Below, piece after piece: positions 49,739 through 58,153 of a DNA stretch of 64,000 nucleotides (within the stretch, counting starts at the first letter, position 1; the number at the start of each line of letters is the position of its first letter). The notes beneath the pieces were generated by a model, which saw only the letters and a list, made by a program, of their open reading frames with translations, ran no database searches and was not told the DNA's origin. The position numbers and the translations under genes are program-made. The DNA lies in contig CAVVJF010000011.1 in the NCBI GenBank assembly GCA_963748485.1, positions 682,001 through 746,000 of the forward strand, given 5' to 3'. Origin of the DNA: DASRWT01 sp963748485 (GTDB taxonomy: Bacteria > Methylomirabilota > Methylomirabilia > Rokubacteriales > CSP1-6).

Positions 49739-50380
49739 GTGCGCGAGGACCGACGGAGCGCGCAGCGGGCCCCGGCCGCGTGGCCGGTGCAGCTGGAGGT
49801 CCCCGGTAGGGAGCCCATGAGAGGGCGCGTCGCCGACGTCAGCGCCTCGGGCCTCCGCATCACGACCCCCGCGGCGATTCGCCCCGGAACCGAGGTGCGT
49901 CTCATGATCACGCTACCCGGCTCCCCGGACCGAATCGAGGTGGTCGCGCTCGAGGCGCGGGTGGTGCGACGGGACGAGGACGGCTTGGCGGTCGATATCC
50001 TGAGCGTGGGGGGCCTTCCCGAGCGTGCGGTGCGCCGCATGCGGCCCCGCCTGGACGCCTGGGAGGCGCGCCGCCGCTCGCCCCGCGTCCACCTGCCGGT
50101 CATGATCACCCTCCGCCACGGGGGCGGGGCGCTGGTCTCCGCGGAGACCGTCGATCTCTCGGCCTTCGGCGCGCGCGTGACCAGCGGGCTCGTGCTCCGC
50201 CCGGGCGAGCGCATCGACGTGCTGCTGCCGCCCGACGGCGACACCGAGCCTCTCGTCATCCGCGCGGTCGTCTGGGACGTGGACGAGCGGGGCGCCGCGC
50301 TCGTCTTCGTCAACGTCGCGCCGGCCCAGTTCGACCGGCTCGGCCGTTTCGTCACCGCACTTCTCGAGGAGCCCGCCTAG
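49739..50380 (+). CDS. Tandem PilZ domain protein
   Basis: 213 residues from GTG 49739. Two PilZ halves: REDRRSAQRAPAAWPVQLE then DVSASGLRI, and RRRSPRVHLPVMI then DLSAFGARV. The first RxxxR and the DxSxxG pairs are the c-di-GMP-binding pattern; the second copy has RRSPR. The protein may be a c-di-GMP sensor. Close in design to the preceding gene. Confidence 0.8.
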   Translation: MREDRRSAQRAPAAWPVQLEVPGREPMRGRVADVSASGLRITTPAAIRPGTEVRLMITLPGSPDRIEVVALEARVVRRDEDGLAVDILSVGGLPERAVRRMRPRLDAWEARRRSPRVHLPVMITLRHGGGALVSAETVDLSAFGARVTSGLVLRPGERIDVLLPPDGDTEPLVIRAVVWDVDERGAALVFVNVAPAQFDRLGRFVTALLEEPA

Positions 50381-50398
50381 CCGGGCGCCGCCCGGCTA
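50378..50398 (+). terminator. Palindromic hairpin at the stop of the PilZ gene
   Basis: TAGCCGGGCG, one C, then CGCCCGGCTA. The first three bases are the stop codon itself. It may terminate the PilZ transcript before the TetR promoter. No T-run. Confidence 0.45.
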
Positions 50399-50424
50399 CC
50401 GGGACGGACGGGTGGTGCCGGCAG

Positions 50425-50453
50425 TTGACAGCGTGAAAGGCCGCGTCTACCAT
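50425..50453 (+). promoter_or_regulatory. Probable promoter of the TetR gene
   Basis: Perfect TTGACA (50425-50430), 17-bp spacer, TACCAT (50448-50453). Transcription would start near 50460, downstream of an in-frame ATG at 50452, which argues for ATG 50482 as the start. A regulator of this type usually represses its own promoter, but no clear palindromic operator is seen. Confidence 0.55.
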
Positions 50454-50481
50454 GAATGGCGGTTCAGTCACCCGCACTCGC

Positions 50482-51063
50482 ATGCGCGATCCTGACAAGC
50501 CGCAACAGATCATCGAAGCCGCCGTTCGGGTCTTCGCCCGCAAGGGCTACTACAACTCGCGCGTCTCCGACATCGCGCGGGAAGCCGGCATCGCCGCCGG
50601 CACCATCTACCTCTACTTCCGCACCAAGGACGACATCCTCGTCACGCTGTTCCGCGACAAGATGGCGCAATTCGTGGGCAGCCTCCGCAAGGCCATCGCG
50701 GACGAACCCGATGCCGTGGCCAAGCTCTCACGGCTCATCCGTCTCCACTTCGAGATGCTCGAGCAGGATCCGGAGCTGGCCGAGGTGGTGCAGGTGGAGC
50801 AGCGGCAGGGCCAGAAGTTCTTCCGCGGCGCCTCCGCACAGGAGATCGCCTCGTACTTCGCCCTGATCGCGTCCGTCCTCGAGGAGGGCGTGGCGGAGGG
50901 ACGCTTCCGCCCCGAGCTATCCGTGAAGGTCGCGACCAAGGCGCTCTTCGGCGCCATGGACCAGATGGCGACCTCGTGGGTGCTCGGCAAGCGCGGCTAC
51001 CGGCTTGCCGACACCGCTCCCGCGCTGGCCGACCTCTTCCTCCGGGGCCTCGGCCCCCGCTAG
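50482..51063 (+). CDS. TetR-family regulator (FadR-like)
   Basis: 193 residues from ATG 50482; ATG 50452 would add 10. The HTH RKGYYNSRVSDIAREAGIAAGTIYLYF is at about residues 20-46. The C-terminal half with FEMLEQDPELAEVVQVEQRQ resembles FadR-type TetR proteins that sense long-chain acyl-CoA. The next genes encode enoyl-CoA hydratase and an SDR, the usual targets. Confidence 0.85.
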   Translation: MRDPDKPQQIIEAAVRVFARKGYYNSRVSDIAREAGIAAGTIYLYFRTKDDILVTLFRDKMAQFVGSLRKAIADEPDAVAKLSRLIRLHFEMLEQDPELAEVVQVEQRQGQKFFRGASAQEIASYFALIASVLEEGVAEGRFRPELSVKVATKALFGAMDQMATSWVLGKRGYRLADTAPALADLFLRGLGPR

Positions 51064-51086
51064 CCCGCCCCCAAGGAGCCCGCCCG

Positions 51087-51857
51087 ATGGCGTACGAGAC
51101 CATCATCCTCAGCCGCGAGGAGAGCTTCGCGGTGATCACGCTGAACCGGCCGCCCGCCAACGCTATCAGCGAGCCGCTCATGCGCGAGCTGAACGCGGCC
51201 CTGTCCGAGCTCGAGCCCGACGACGCCGTCCGCTCGGTCATCATCACGGGCGCGGGCGATCGGATCTTCTGCGCGGGCGCCGATCTCGGCTCGGCCTTCA
51301 CGGGCGACATCACCGCCTTTCTCCGCTTCGGCAACAGCGTGCTGCGTCGCATCGAGCGCTTCCCGAAGCCCGTCGTCGCCGCGATGAACGGCCATGCCCT
51401 CGGCGGCGGCTGCGAGATCGCCATGGCCTGCCACATCCGCATCCTCAAGGAATCGGCGCGGATGGGCCAGACCGAGTCCAACCTGGGCATCATCCCCGGT
51501 TACGGCGGCACCCAGCGCCTGCCGCGACTCATCGGGCGGGGGCTCGGGCTCGAGCACCTGATCCTCGGCACCCAGATCCCCGCCGCCGAGTGCCATCGCA
51601 TCGGGCTCGTGAACCGGCTCGCCCGGGACGGGGAGGCGCTCGCCGACGCGAAGGTGCTGGCCCGCGAGCTGGCCAAGCGGCCGCCCATCGCCACGCGGGT
51701 GATCATCGAGGCGGTCGACGACGGTCTCGAGGCGCCCATCGACAAGGGAATCGAGGTGGAGATCAGCGCCTTCGACAAGGTGATCCGCACCGAGGATGCC
51801 GCGGAGGGCCTGCAGGCCTTCTTCCAGAAACGCGCGCCGGAGTTTAGGGGCAAGTAG
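51087..51857 (+). CDS. Enoyl-CoA hydratase
   Basis: 256 residues from ATG 51087, AAGGAG upstream. Crotonase motifs: FCAGADLGSAF and NGHALGGGCEIAMACHIR, with the catalytic-region sequence GQTESNLGIIPGYGGTQRL containing the second Glu. It hydrates 2-enoyl-CoA. Likely controlled by the adjacent TetR protein. Confidence 0.92.
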   Translation: MAYETIILSREESFAVITLNRPPANAISEPLMRELNAALSELEPDDAVRSVIITGAGDRIFCAGADLGSAFTGDITAFLRFGNSVLRRIERFPKPVVAAMNGHALGGGCEIAMACHIRILKESARMGQTESNLGIIPGYGGTQRLPRLIGRGLGLEHLILGTQIPAAECHRIGLVNRLARDGEALADAKVLARELAKRPPIATRVIIEAVDDGLEAPIDKGIEVEISAFDKVIRTEDAAEGLQAFFQKRAPEFRGK

Positions 51858-51864
51858 CGGCGCA

Positions 51865-52615
51865 GTGGATCTTGGGATCGAGGGGAAGGTGGCGCTGGTC
51901 ACGGGCGGGGCTCGGAGCCTCGGGCGGCAGGACTGCCTCACCCTCGCCGGGGAAGGGTGCCGCGTGATCGTGCTCGACCTCAACGGCGAGGGCGCGGCCG
52001 AGACGGCCAAGGACATCGCCGACAAGGGCGGCGCCGCCCGAGGCTACGAGGTGGACATCACCAACCGGGGCGCGCTCGGCGACGTGATCCGCCGCGCGGA
52101 ATCCGAGGTCGGGCCCGGTGGACATCTGCGTGAACAACGCGGGGCTCATCTACACGCTGGGCCAGCTCAAGGACATGGACGACGCGGCCTGGGATCTCAA
52201 TCTGCAGGTCAACCTCACCGGCACCTATAACGTGACCAAGGCCGTGTTCGCGGGCATGCGGGAGCGGCGATGGGGCCGCGTCATCTCGATGGCGTCGATC
52301 GCCGGCCTCATGGGCGGATTCGGCCAGACCGCGTACTCGACCAGCAAGATGGGCGTGATCGGCTTCGCCAAGTCGGTGGCCCTCGAGGGCGCCCGCTACA
52401 ACATCACCAGCAACGTCATCGCGCCCGGCATCATCGGGCCCAACGCGAACCTCTCCCCCATGTACGAGCGAATGGTCAAGCGTGTCGCCATGCAGTCGGA
52501 GGGCCAGCCGGAGGACGTGGCGAATGCCATCGCGTTCCTCTGCTCCGAGCGCGCGCGCTACATCACGGGGGCCGTGCTCACCGTCACCGGTGGCATGGAC
52601 CTCTTCACGTTCTAG
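51865..52615 (+). pseudogene. Short-chain dehydrogenase (FabG-like), one frameshift
   Basis: GTG 51865 starts LGIEGKVALVTGGARSLGR. Near 52114 the frame changes; removing one C in GGGCCCGG gives GPVDICVNNAGLIY, the expected NNAG motif. The second part carries MASIAG and YSTSK catalytic residues and ends at 52615. Corrected length is 249-250. The frame break is in a homopolymer, so an error is likely. Confidence 0.8.
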
Positions 52616-52645
52616 CCGCCACCGCGCACCCCACACAGGAGGATC

Positions 52646-52969
52646 ATGATGCCCACAGTCAAGGAGACCTTCGACGCGATGGCGAGCCGGTTCCAGCCCA
52701 CCAAGGCGTCCGGCGTCAACGCCACCATCCAGTACGACATCACGGGAGACCAGGCCGGCACCTGGCACGCCGTCATCAAGGACGGCACTTGCGCGGTCAA
52801 TCAGGGCGCCGCCGCCACGCCCAATCTCACCCTCAGCATGTCCTCGCAGGACTGGCTCGACATGATCGGCGGCAAGCTCTCCGGCCAGATGGCCTTCATG
52901 TCCGGCAAATTGAAGTTGAAGGGCGACATGGGCCTAGCCATGAAAGTGGGCTCCCTCTTCTCCGTCTAG
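52646..52969 (+). CDS. SCP2 sterol-carrier domain protein
   Basis: 107 residues from ATG 52646; ATG 52649 is an alternative. AGGAGGATC precedes. The SCP2 fold is seen in ATPNLTLSMSSQDWLDMIGGK followed by LSGQMAFMSGKLKLKGDMGLAMK. It binds acyl-CoA or lipids. Follows SDR and enoyl-CoA hydratase genes in one operon. Confidence 0.9.
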   Translation: MMPTVKETFDAMASRFQPTKASGVNATIQYDITGDQAGTWHAVIKDGTCAVNQGAAATPNLTLSMSSQDWLDMIGGKLSGQMAFMSGKLKLKGDMGLAMKVGSLFSV

Positions 52970-53021
52970 TCTCGCTATCCCGTATCGTCGAGTCCTATCG
53001 GCCGCACTTACCCGACGTTGA

Positions 53022-53098
53022 GCGCAGGCAGGGGAGCGGGGGCGCTCGCGGCGAATGCTGTACTGAGTAAGCGAGCGCCCCCGCTCCCCTGCCTGCGC
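53022..53098. repeat. Perfect 28-bp inverted repeat with a 21-nt loop
   Basis: Arms 53022-53049 and 53071-53098 are exact reverse complements, about 86% G+C. The loop is ggcgaatgctgtactgagtaa. It lies in the 214-bp gap between the SCP2 gene and phaC. A 28-bp perfect GC stem would form a very stable RNA hairpin or a cruciform. It could be a terminator, an RNA stability element or a mobile palindromic repeat. No second copy was noticed in the window. Confidence 0.85.
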
Positions 53099-53183
53099 GC
53101 GCGCCCGACTTGCACGCCGCCGCCGGCACTCCGTTGTTGACGCATGGCGTCAGCACCGCGTAGGATGCCCCAATGGAGGAGAC

Positions 53184-54284
53184 ATGAAGGACGAGCTGTT
53201 CACGATGGTGCCGGACATGCCGGGGGTGCCGCCCGAGGTGCGGGCGCGGTGGCAGGAGGAGACGCACCGGAACTTTCTCCGGATGAAGCACTTCTCCGAG
53301 ATGGTGATGAACCCCAAGGAGCCCGAGGTCGGGCCCACCCCGCGGCAGGAGATCTACCGGAAGAACAAGTCGCGCCTCTACCGGTACGAGTCGAAGCGCA
53401 CCCACCGCACGCCCGTCCTCTTCGTGCCGAACCTCGGCATCAGCCGGCCCTACATCTTCGACCTCATGCCCAAGGGCTCGTTCATCGAGCACATGACGCA
53501 CCAGGGCTTCGACATGTACCTGCTCGACTGGGGCGTGTTCGGCCCGGAGGACAACGACCTCACCTTCGAGGACGTCGTCACCAAGATCCTCCCGCGCATG
53601 GCCGACAAGACGCTGGAGTCCTCGGGGTCGCGCGAGATCTCCGTGCTCGGCTACTGCATGGGCGCGCCGATCTCGGCGAGCTTCCTCGGCTCCAATCCCG
53701 AATTCCCCGTGAAGAACTACGTCGACATGGCAGGACCCATCGACTTCTCCCAGGCCGGCCTCTTCGCCCTCTGGCTGGACGCCCGCTACTTCGACGTGGA
53801 CAAGTACGTCGACACCCTCGGCAGCATTCCCGCCGACATGGTCAAGGCCGGCTTCAAGCTGCTGAAGCCCACGATGGATCTCTCCACCAATCTCAACCTC
53901 TGGTGGAATCTCTGGAACGCCGACTACGTGTCCGGCTTCAACGCGCTCAACAAGTGGGCCAACGAGTATCAGCCCTTCCCCGGCGAGTTCTTTCGCCAGT
54001 GGGTGAAGGACTTCTACCAGCAGAACCGGCTCATCCGAGGCGATCTCCGCATGGGCGGCCGGCCGGTGAGCCTGCGTAACATCCGCTGCCCCGTGCTCGC
54101 GGTGGGCGCCAAGGAGGACAATATCGCGCCCCCCGCCTGCGTGAAGCCCCTCATCGACGCGGTGGCCAGCACGGACCGCGAGTACGTCGAGCTGTCCGGC
54201 GGCCACATCTCGCTCATCGCGGGGCGCGGCGCGTCGGTGCATTGTTGGCCCAAGGTCGCATCCTGGCTCGGCGCCAGGTCGTAG
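53184..54284 (+). CDS. phaC: Class III polyhydroxyalkanoate synthase subunit PhaC
   Basis: 366 residues, the class III size. GGAGG is 9 bp upstream. The lipase-like box GYCMGA holds the nucleophile Cys (about residue 158). Catalytic Asp is in KEDNIAPP (about 312) and His in SGGHISL (about 341). It polymerises (R)-3-hydroxyacyl-CoA into storage polyester on granules. The PhaE-like protein follows 11 bp later. Confidence 0.95.
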   Translation: MKDELFTMVPDMPGVPPEVRARWQEETHRNFLRMKHFSEMVMNPKEPEVGPTPRQEIYRKNKSRLYRYESKRTHRTPVLFVPNLGISRPYIFDLMPKGSFIEHMTHQGFDMYLLDWGVFGPEDNDLTFEDVVTKILPRMADKTLESSGSREISVLGYCMGAPISASFLGSNPEFPVKNYVDMAGPIDFSQAGLFALWLDARYFDVDKYVDTLGSIPADMVKAGFKLLKPTMDLSTNLNLWWNLWNADYVSGFNALNKWANEYQPFPGEFFRQWVKDFYQQNRLIRGDLRMGGRPVSLRNIRCPVLAVGAKEDNIAPPACVKPLIDAVASTDREYVELSGGHISLIAGRGASVHCWPKVASWLGARS

Positions 54285-54295
54285 GAGGCCATTCC

Positions 54296-54793
54296 ATGGC
54301 GGACCCGACGCAGCAGCTCTTCGAGATGTGGAAGAAGCAGGTCGAGGAGGGGAGTCAGGCCTGGCTCCGCATGCTGGGGGCGCCCCAGGCGCCGGCGATG
54401 GATCCGCAGGCCTTCTGGCGGCCGTTCATGGATCAGGGCATCGCCGCCTGGTCCAAGGTGATGACGCAGGGCCAGGCCTCGCCCGACCTCATGGCGCAGT
54501 GGAAGCAGTTCCTCGACCAGTGGATCGCCGCGTGGTCCCGCGTGCTCGAGCAGGCGATGGGCACCGAGGCCTTCGCGAAGACCCTCGGCAAGCAGATGGA
54601 GGGCTTCCTCAACGCCGCGAGCCCGGCCAAGAAGGCTGCCGAGCAGCAGATCGAGGGCTCGCTGGCCGGCCTCGGGCTGCCCTCCCGCAGCCAGGTGGTG
54701 TCGCTCGCCAAGCAGATCGTCCTGCTCGAGGAGAAGATCGAGGGCCTCGAGGACAAGCTCGCGCTCATTCTCAAGCGGCTGGAGAGCCGATGA
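54296..54793 (+). CDS. phaE: PhaE-like subunit of class III PHA synthase (short)
   Basis: 165 residues from ATG 54296; TAGGAGG is 6 bp upstream. Trp-rich N-terminal half (FEMWKKQVEEGSQAWLRML, then WKQFLDQWIAAWSRVLEQAM) and a C-terminal coiled-coil (VLLEEKIEGLEDKLALIL). It matches the PhaE family but is about half the length of classical PhaE. It probably activates PhaC. The stop overlaps the MaoC ATG. Confidence 0.75.
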   Translation: MADPTQQLFEMWKKQVEEGSQAWLRMLGAPQAPAMDPQAFWRPFMDQGIAAWSKVMTQGQASPDLMAQWKQFLDQWIAAWSRVLEQAMGTEAFAKTLGKQMEGFLNAASPAKKAAEQQIEGSLAGLGLPSRSQVVSLAKQIVLLEEKIEGLEDKLALILKRLESR

Positions 54794-55398
54794 TCGGGGT
54801 CACGATCCACGAGCTCGCCGTGGGCGACCACGCCGAGCTCACACGGGTCGCCACCGAGGCCGACATCGCCGGGTTCGTGGACTCGGTCGGCGACTACAAC
54901 CCCGTGCACACGGATCCCGCGTACGCGGCGGACACGCGATTCAAGCGACGCATCGCCCCCGGAATCTGGACGGCGGGACTCGTCTCGGCGGTGATCGGCA
55001 CCCGCCTCCCGGGCCCCGGCACCATCTATCTCTCGCAGGACCTCACGTTCGTACGCCCCGTCATGCTGGGCGATACCGTGTCCGCCCGCGTCGAGGTGGT
55101 CGAGGTCAATCCGGTGAAGAACCGCCTCCGCCTCCACACGTCCTGCGTAAATCAACGTGGAGAAACAGTGCTCGAGGGGGCGGCGCTGGTGATGCCGTCG
55201 CGCACGCCGGTGCGTTACGAGCGCGCGACCGATCCCGCCGCGCTCGTCACCGCCTGGGCGATGGCGCCCTGGCCGTGGGCGCTGCAGGGCGCCGCCGTCG
55301 CAGGCATGCTGGGGCTCGGCGCGCTCGCGATGGCCTGGCCCCGCGGGAGCTACATGAAAAGGCCGCCGTTGATGGAGAGCTCGGCGCCGGTGATGTAG
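54790..55398 (+). CDS. phaJ: MaoC-like (R)-enoyl-CoA hydratase with a C-terminal hydrophobic tail
   Basis: 202 residues from ATG 54790 (ATGA overlap). The hydratase-2 motif FVDSVGDYNPVHTDPAYA occupies about residues 27-44, with active-site Asp and His. PhaJ makes (R)-3-hydroxyacyl-CoA from beta-oxidation intermediates for PhaC. After residue 150 comes an extra hydrophobic segment (LQGAAVAGMLGLGALAMAW). The final 49 bp overlap phaB on the opposite strand. The name phaJ is by context. Confidence 0.8.
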   Translation: MIGVTIHELAVGDHAELTRVATEADIAGFVDSVGDYNPVHTDPAYAADTRFKRRIAPGIWTAGLVSAVIGTRLPGPGTIYLSQDLTFVRPVMLGDTVSARVEVVEVNPVKNRLRLHTSCVNQRGETVLEGAALVMPSRTPVRYERATDPAALVTAWAMAPWPWALQGAAVAGMLGLGALAMAWPRGSYMKRPPLMESSAPVM

Positions 55399-56093
55399 TC
55401 GCCGTCCTTGGCGCAGAGGTACACGCAGGCCCGCGCCACCTCCTCCGCCTTCCCGAAGCGCCGCATGGGGATCTGCTCGAGGAGCTTGCCGCGCACCTTC
55501 TCCGGGATCGACGTCACCATATCGGTCTCGGTGAAGCCCGGCGCCACGCAGTTCACGGTGATGCCTTTGCCGGCGAGCTCCTTGGCGAGCGACTTGGTGA
55601 ACGCCGCCACCCCCGCCTTGGAGGCCGCGTAGTTCGCCTGCCCGAAGTTGCCGATCTGCCCGATCACCGACGTGATGTTGACGACCCGGCCGAAGCTTTG
55701 CTTGAGCATCGGGTCGATGAAGACCTTCGTGCAGTTGAAGACGCCGTCGAGGTTGATGGCGAGCACCTTCCGCCACGAGGCGTGATCCATCTTCACGAAG
55801 CTCTTGTCGGAGGTGACGCCGGCGTTGTTGATGAGGATGTCGACATGGCCGAACTCCTTCAGGACGTCCTGCGCCATCCGGTAGGTGTCCGGGTAGTCGG
55901 CGACGTCGGCCTGGGCGAGCATGGCGCGGCGCCCCAGCGCCTGGATGCGATCGGCCACGTCGCGCGCGGTCGCCTCGCTGGACACGTAGTTGACGGCGAC
56001 GTCGGCGCCCTCCTCCGCGAGCGCGATGGCGATGGCGCGCCCGATGCCACGGGAGCCTCCGGTGACGAGTGCGGTGCGGCCGGCGAGCTGCAT
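55350..56093 (-). CDS. phaB: Acetoacetyl-CoA reductase / FabG-like SDR
   Basis: 247 residues. TGGSRGIGRA cofactor loop, INNAGVTSDKSF, NITSVIGQIGNFGQANYAASK and the ending GAELSINGGLFM fit PhaB/FabG. In a PHA locus an NADPH acetoacetyl-CoA reductase is the likely role. FabG cannot be excluded by sequence alone. It overlaps the end of the MaoC gene tail to tail. Confidence 0.85.
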   Translation of the reverse strand: MQLAGRTALVTGGSRGIGRAIAIALAEEGADVAVNYVSSEATARDVADRIQALGRRAMLAQADVADYPDTYRMAQDVLKEFGHVDILINNAGVTSDKSFVKMDHASWRKVLAINLDGVFNCTKVFIDPMLKQSFGRVVNITSVIGQIGNFGQANYAASKAGVAAFTKSLAKELAGKGITVNCVAPGFTETDMVTSIPEKVRGKLLEQIPMRRFGKAEEVARACVYLCAKDGDYITGAELSINGGLFM

Positions 56094-56159
56094 GGCGCAT
56101 CCTCCTGGATTTCCATCGTGGAGCGGGGCGCCAGTATAGCAGGCGAGGGGTGGTCGGCT

Positions 56160-56188
56160 TGTGGGCCCTGACGCGCGGTGTTAGACTC
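56160..56188 (+). promoter_or_regulatory. Candidate leaderless promoter of phaR
   Basis: TTGTGG (56160-56165), 17-bp spacer, TAGACT (56183-56188), then only 5 bp to ATG 56194. A start of transcription about 6 bp after the -10 would fall on the ATG, giving a leaderless mRNA. No Shine-Dalgarno is seen. Confidence 0.45.
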
Positions 56189-56193
56189 CCGCC

Positions 56194-56688
56194 ATGCCGT
56201 ACGTGATCAAGCGGTACTCCAACCGTAAGCTCTACGACACACAGGAGAGCCGCTACGTCACCCTGGAAGAGCTCGAGGAGCTCATCCGCGCTGGGAAGGA
56301 GATCTCGGTGGTGGATGTCTCCACCGGCGAGGACCTCACCTCGGTCACGCTCGCCCAGATCATCCTCGAGAACGAGCGCAGCCACCGCGCCGCGCTGCCG
56401 ACCGCGTTCCTCCACCAGCTCATCAAGCACGGCGAGGCGTGGCAGGACTTCGTCCAGTCGTCCTTCAAGTCGAGCCTCGACGCGATCATGACGAGCCAGC
56501 GCGAGGCGGACCGCGTGTTCCGCGAGTTGGCGGCCCGCGCGGGCTGGTCCACGGCGCCCACGAAGGCCGCGGCGGCTGCGAAGGCCGAGCCCGCCGGCGA
56601 GGCGGAGGCCCTGCGCGACGAGGTGGCGGCCCTGCGCGAGCAGCTGCGCACCCTCGAGGAGCGGCTGGAAAAGCGGCGCGGAAGCTAG
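56194..56688 (+). CDS. phaR: PHA synthesis regulator PhaR
   Basis: 164 residues. The N-terminal PHB/PHA accumulation regulator domain is unmistakable: VIKRYSNRKLYDTQESRYVTL. A second conserved part (SLDAIMTSQREADRV) follows, then an Ala/Glu coiled-coil tail. PhaR binds DNA and nascent PHA and controls phasin. The phasin gene is next to it on the opposite strand, overlapping by 4 bp. Confidence 0.92.
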   Translation: MPYVIKRYSNRKLYDTQESRYVTLEELEELIRAGKEISVVDVSTGEDLTSVTLAQIILENERSHRAALPTAFLHQLIKHGEAWQDFVQSSFKSSLDAIMTSQREADRVFRELAARAGWSTAPTKAAAAAKAEPAGEAEALRDEVAALREQLRTLEERLEKRRGS

Positions 56689-57086
56689 GCGAGCGGGGAG
56701 TAGACGGACTGCATCCGGGTCGCGAGCTGGGCGAAGGTGGCCTGGATCTCTTGCCCGGCCTGCTCGGTGCTGACCTGCAGCCGCTCGGCCGACCGCGTCA
56801 TCGCCTGCGCGTTGCCCTCGAAGAGCCGCAGGGCGGTCTGAAGCCCCGGGGCGCTCGAGGGAAGCGCGGAGGGCGCCTGCAGGAGGAGGGCCTGGCTGTC
56901 CCGGACGGCCTCGACCGCGGACGACTGCAGCTCCGCGTAGAGGCGGACGCCTTCCTTGGCGGCGCTGGCCGACAGGTCCACCAGCTCGCGGAGGACCTTC
57001 TGATTGGCGTCGGCGAGGAGGGTGAAGACTTCGACGGCAGTGCCGGTCATCTGCGCAAGCATCTCGCCCGTCTGCGGTGACGTCAT
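56685..57086 (-). CDS. Phasin-like granule-associated protein
   Basis: 133 residues from ATG 57086, AAGGAG 8 bp upstream. Helical and amphipathic with many Ala, Gln and Leu (VEVFTLLADANQKVLRELVDL) and no Cys. The size and helix content fit phasins that coat PHA granules, as does the location beside phaR. No sharp motif exists, so the call leans on context. Confidence 0.65.
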   Translation of the reverse strand: MTSPQTGEMLAQMTGTAVEVFTLLADANQKVLRELVDLSASAAKEGVRLYAELQSSAVEAVRDSQALLLQAPSALPSSAPGLQTALRLFEGNAQAMTRSAERLQVSTEQAGQEIQATFAQLATRMQSVYSPLA

Positions 57087-57108
57087 GGGGTGACTCCTTC
57101 GTCTGGAG

Positions 57109-57822
57109 ATGACTACTTCTTCCAGGATAACGCGTCGCGTGAATGTAGGTCAATCGAGATATTGCATCGCGTTAACGCTCGGTTGCCTCGTCCTTGCCGG
57201 GATCCTGGCCGGCTGCGCGAGCGCCCCGCGGACAAGCCCGGCGCGTCCCGCGGTCAAGCCCCGCGCGGCGACCGATGACGACCGCTTCAAGATCTCGGCG
57301 GCGCTGGCCCCGCTGCTGCGGACGTCGGGCATGTGGCGGGGACCGGAGGACGGATGCGCGCTGGCCTTCGGCGTGATTCCCCTGACCGCCATCAATCTCG
57401 GGGTCGCTCCCCATGCGACCTGTCGCTTCAGCTTGCTCGCGACCGAGGGCGCGCTGCAGCGGCTGCCGCCGGAAGAGATGCGGGCCGCGCTCGCGCACGA
57501 GCTGGGCCATGTCGAGCTCGAGCATCTGGGCGCGCGGCGGGCGCGGCGTCAGACCGAGCGCGACAGCGGCGTGATGGTCTCGCGCGAGCCGGCCGAGGTG
57601 GCCAAGTTCCGCGCCTACGACCGCGAAGAGGAGCGGGCCGCCGACCGATACGCCGTCGAGCTGCTGAACCGGGTCCCCGGCGACGGCACGCGGTGCCGCG
57701 CGCTCGTGGCCCTGCTCCGCCGCCTCCTGCGGGAGGCGCGCCGCCCGGAGTATCAGAGCTGGCTGTCCACCCACCCGAGCCCCGGTGCGCGGCTCGAGGC
57801 AATCAAGGAGACGTGCCCATGA
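57109..57822 (+). CDS. M48-like metallopeptidase lipoprotein
   Basis: 237 residues. Lipobox LAGILAGC at about residues 28-35. The zinc motif HELGH (about residues 131-135) and a later EERAADRYAVELL (third ligand) identify the M48 fold (LoiP/BepA-like). Expected to act in the periplasm on outer-membrane proteins. Divergent from the phasin gene. ATGA-like overlap with the next gene. Confidence 0.85.
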   Translation: MTTSSRITRRVNVGQSRYCIALTLGCLVLAGILAGCASAPRTSPARPAVKPRAATDDDRFKISAALAPLLRTSGMWRGPEDGCALAFGVIPLTAINLGVAPHATCRFSLLATEGALQRLPPEEMRAALAHELGHVELEHLGARRARRQTERDSGVMVSREPAEVAKFRAYDREEERAADRYAVELLNRVPGDGTRCRALVALLRRLLREARRPEYQSWLSTHPSPGARLEAIKETCP

Positions 57823-58142
57823 CCCGCATCATCGCCGCCGCGTTCGTGGCTCTCGCCCTCCTCGCCGCCGGGGTCGCGGAGGCCCAGGTCGTCCCGCTCA
57901 CCACGCTCTTCTCGGAGCGGAGCCGCTTCGCCGAGCGCACCGTCATGGTCGTCGGCACCGTGGGCATCGTGGCCGCGCCGGCGGGAGGCGCGCAGCGCTT
58001 CACGCTGGTGGACGGCGGCGTGAGCATCGACGTCGTCGCGCGCGGCGGCGTGCCCCTGCATCCCGGCAACCGGGTGGAGGTCGAAGGGGTGTACCACCTC
58101 GGCCCCCATCTCATCGAAGCATTCCGGGTCATGCTCCGCTAA
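57819..58142 (+). CDS. Secreted OB-fold-like small protein
   Basis: 107 residues from ATG 57819, overlapping the peptidase stop (ATGA). Signal peptide residues about 1-22 (FVALALLAAGVAEAQ). The mature part has five strand-like segments (RTVMVVGTVGIVA, FTLVDGGVSIDVVARG, NRVEVEGVYHL), similar to the bacterial OB-fold. Function unknown. Confidence 0.7.
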   Translation: MTRIIAAAFVALALLAAGVAEAQVVPLTTLFSERSRFAERTVMVVGTVGIVAAPAGGAQRFTLVDGGVSIDVVARGGVPLHPGNRVEVEGVYHLGPHLIEAFRVMLR

Positions 58143-58153
58143 GATACTGCCCC

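Noticed and set aside
48094..50355. 753-codon minus-strand frame across the LLM and PilZ genes
   Set aside because: The lower part reads the LLM gene in a wrong frame and the upper part is antisense to PilZ.
54433..57153. 906-codon minus-strand frame
   Set aside because: It crosses phaE-like, MaoC, phaB, phaR and phasin, is low in motifs, and reads phaB out of frame.
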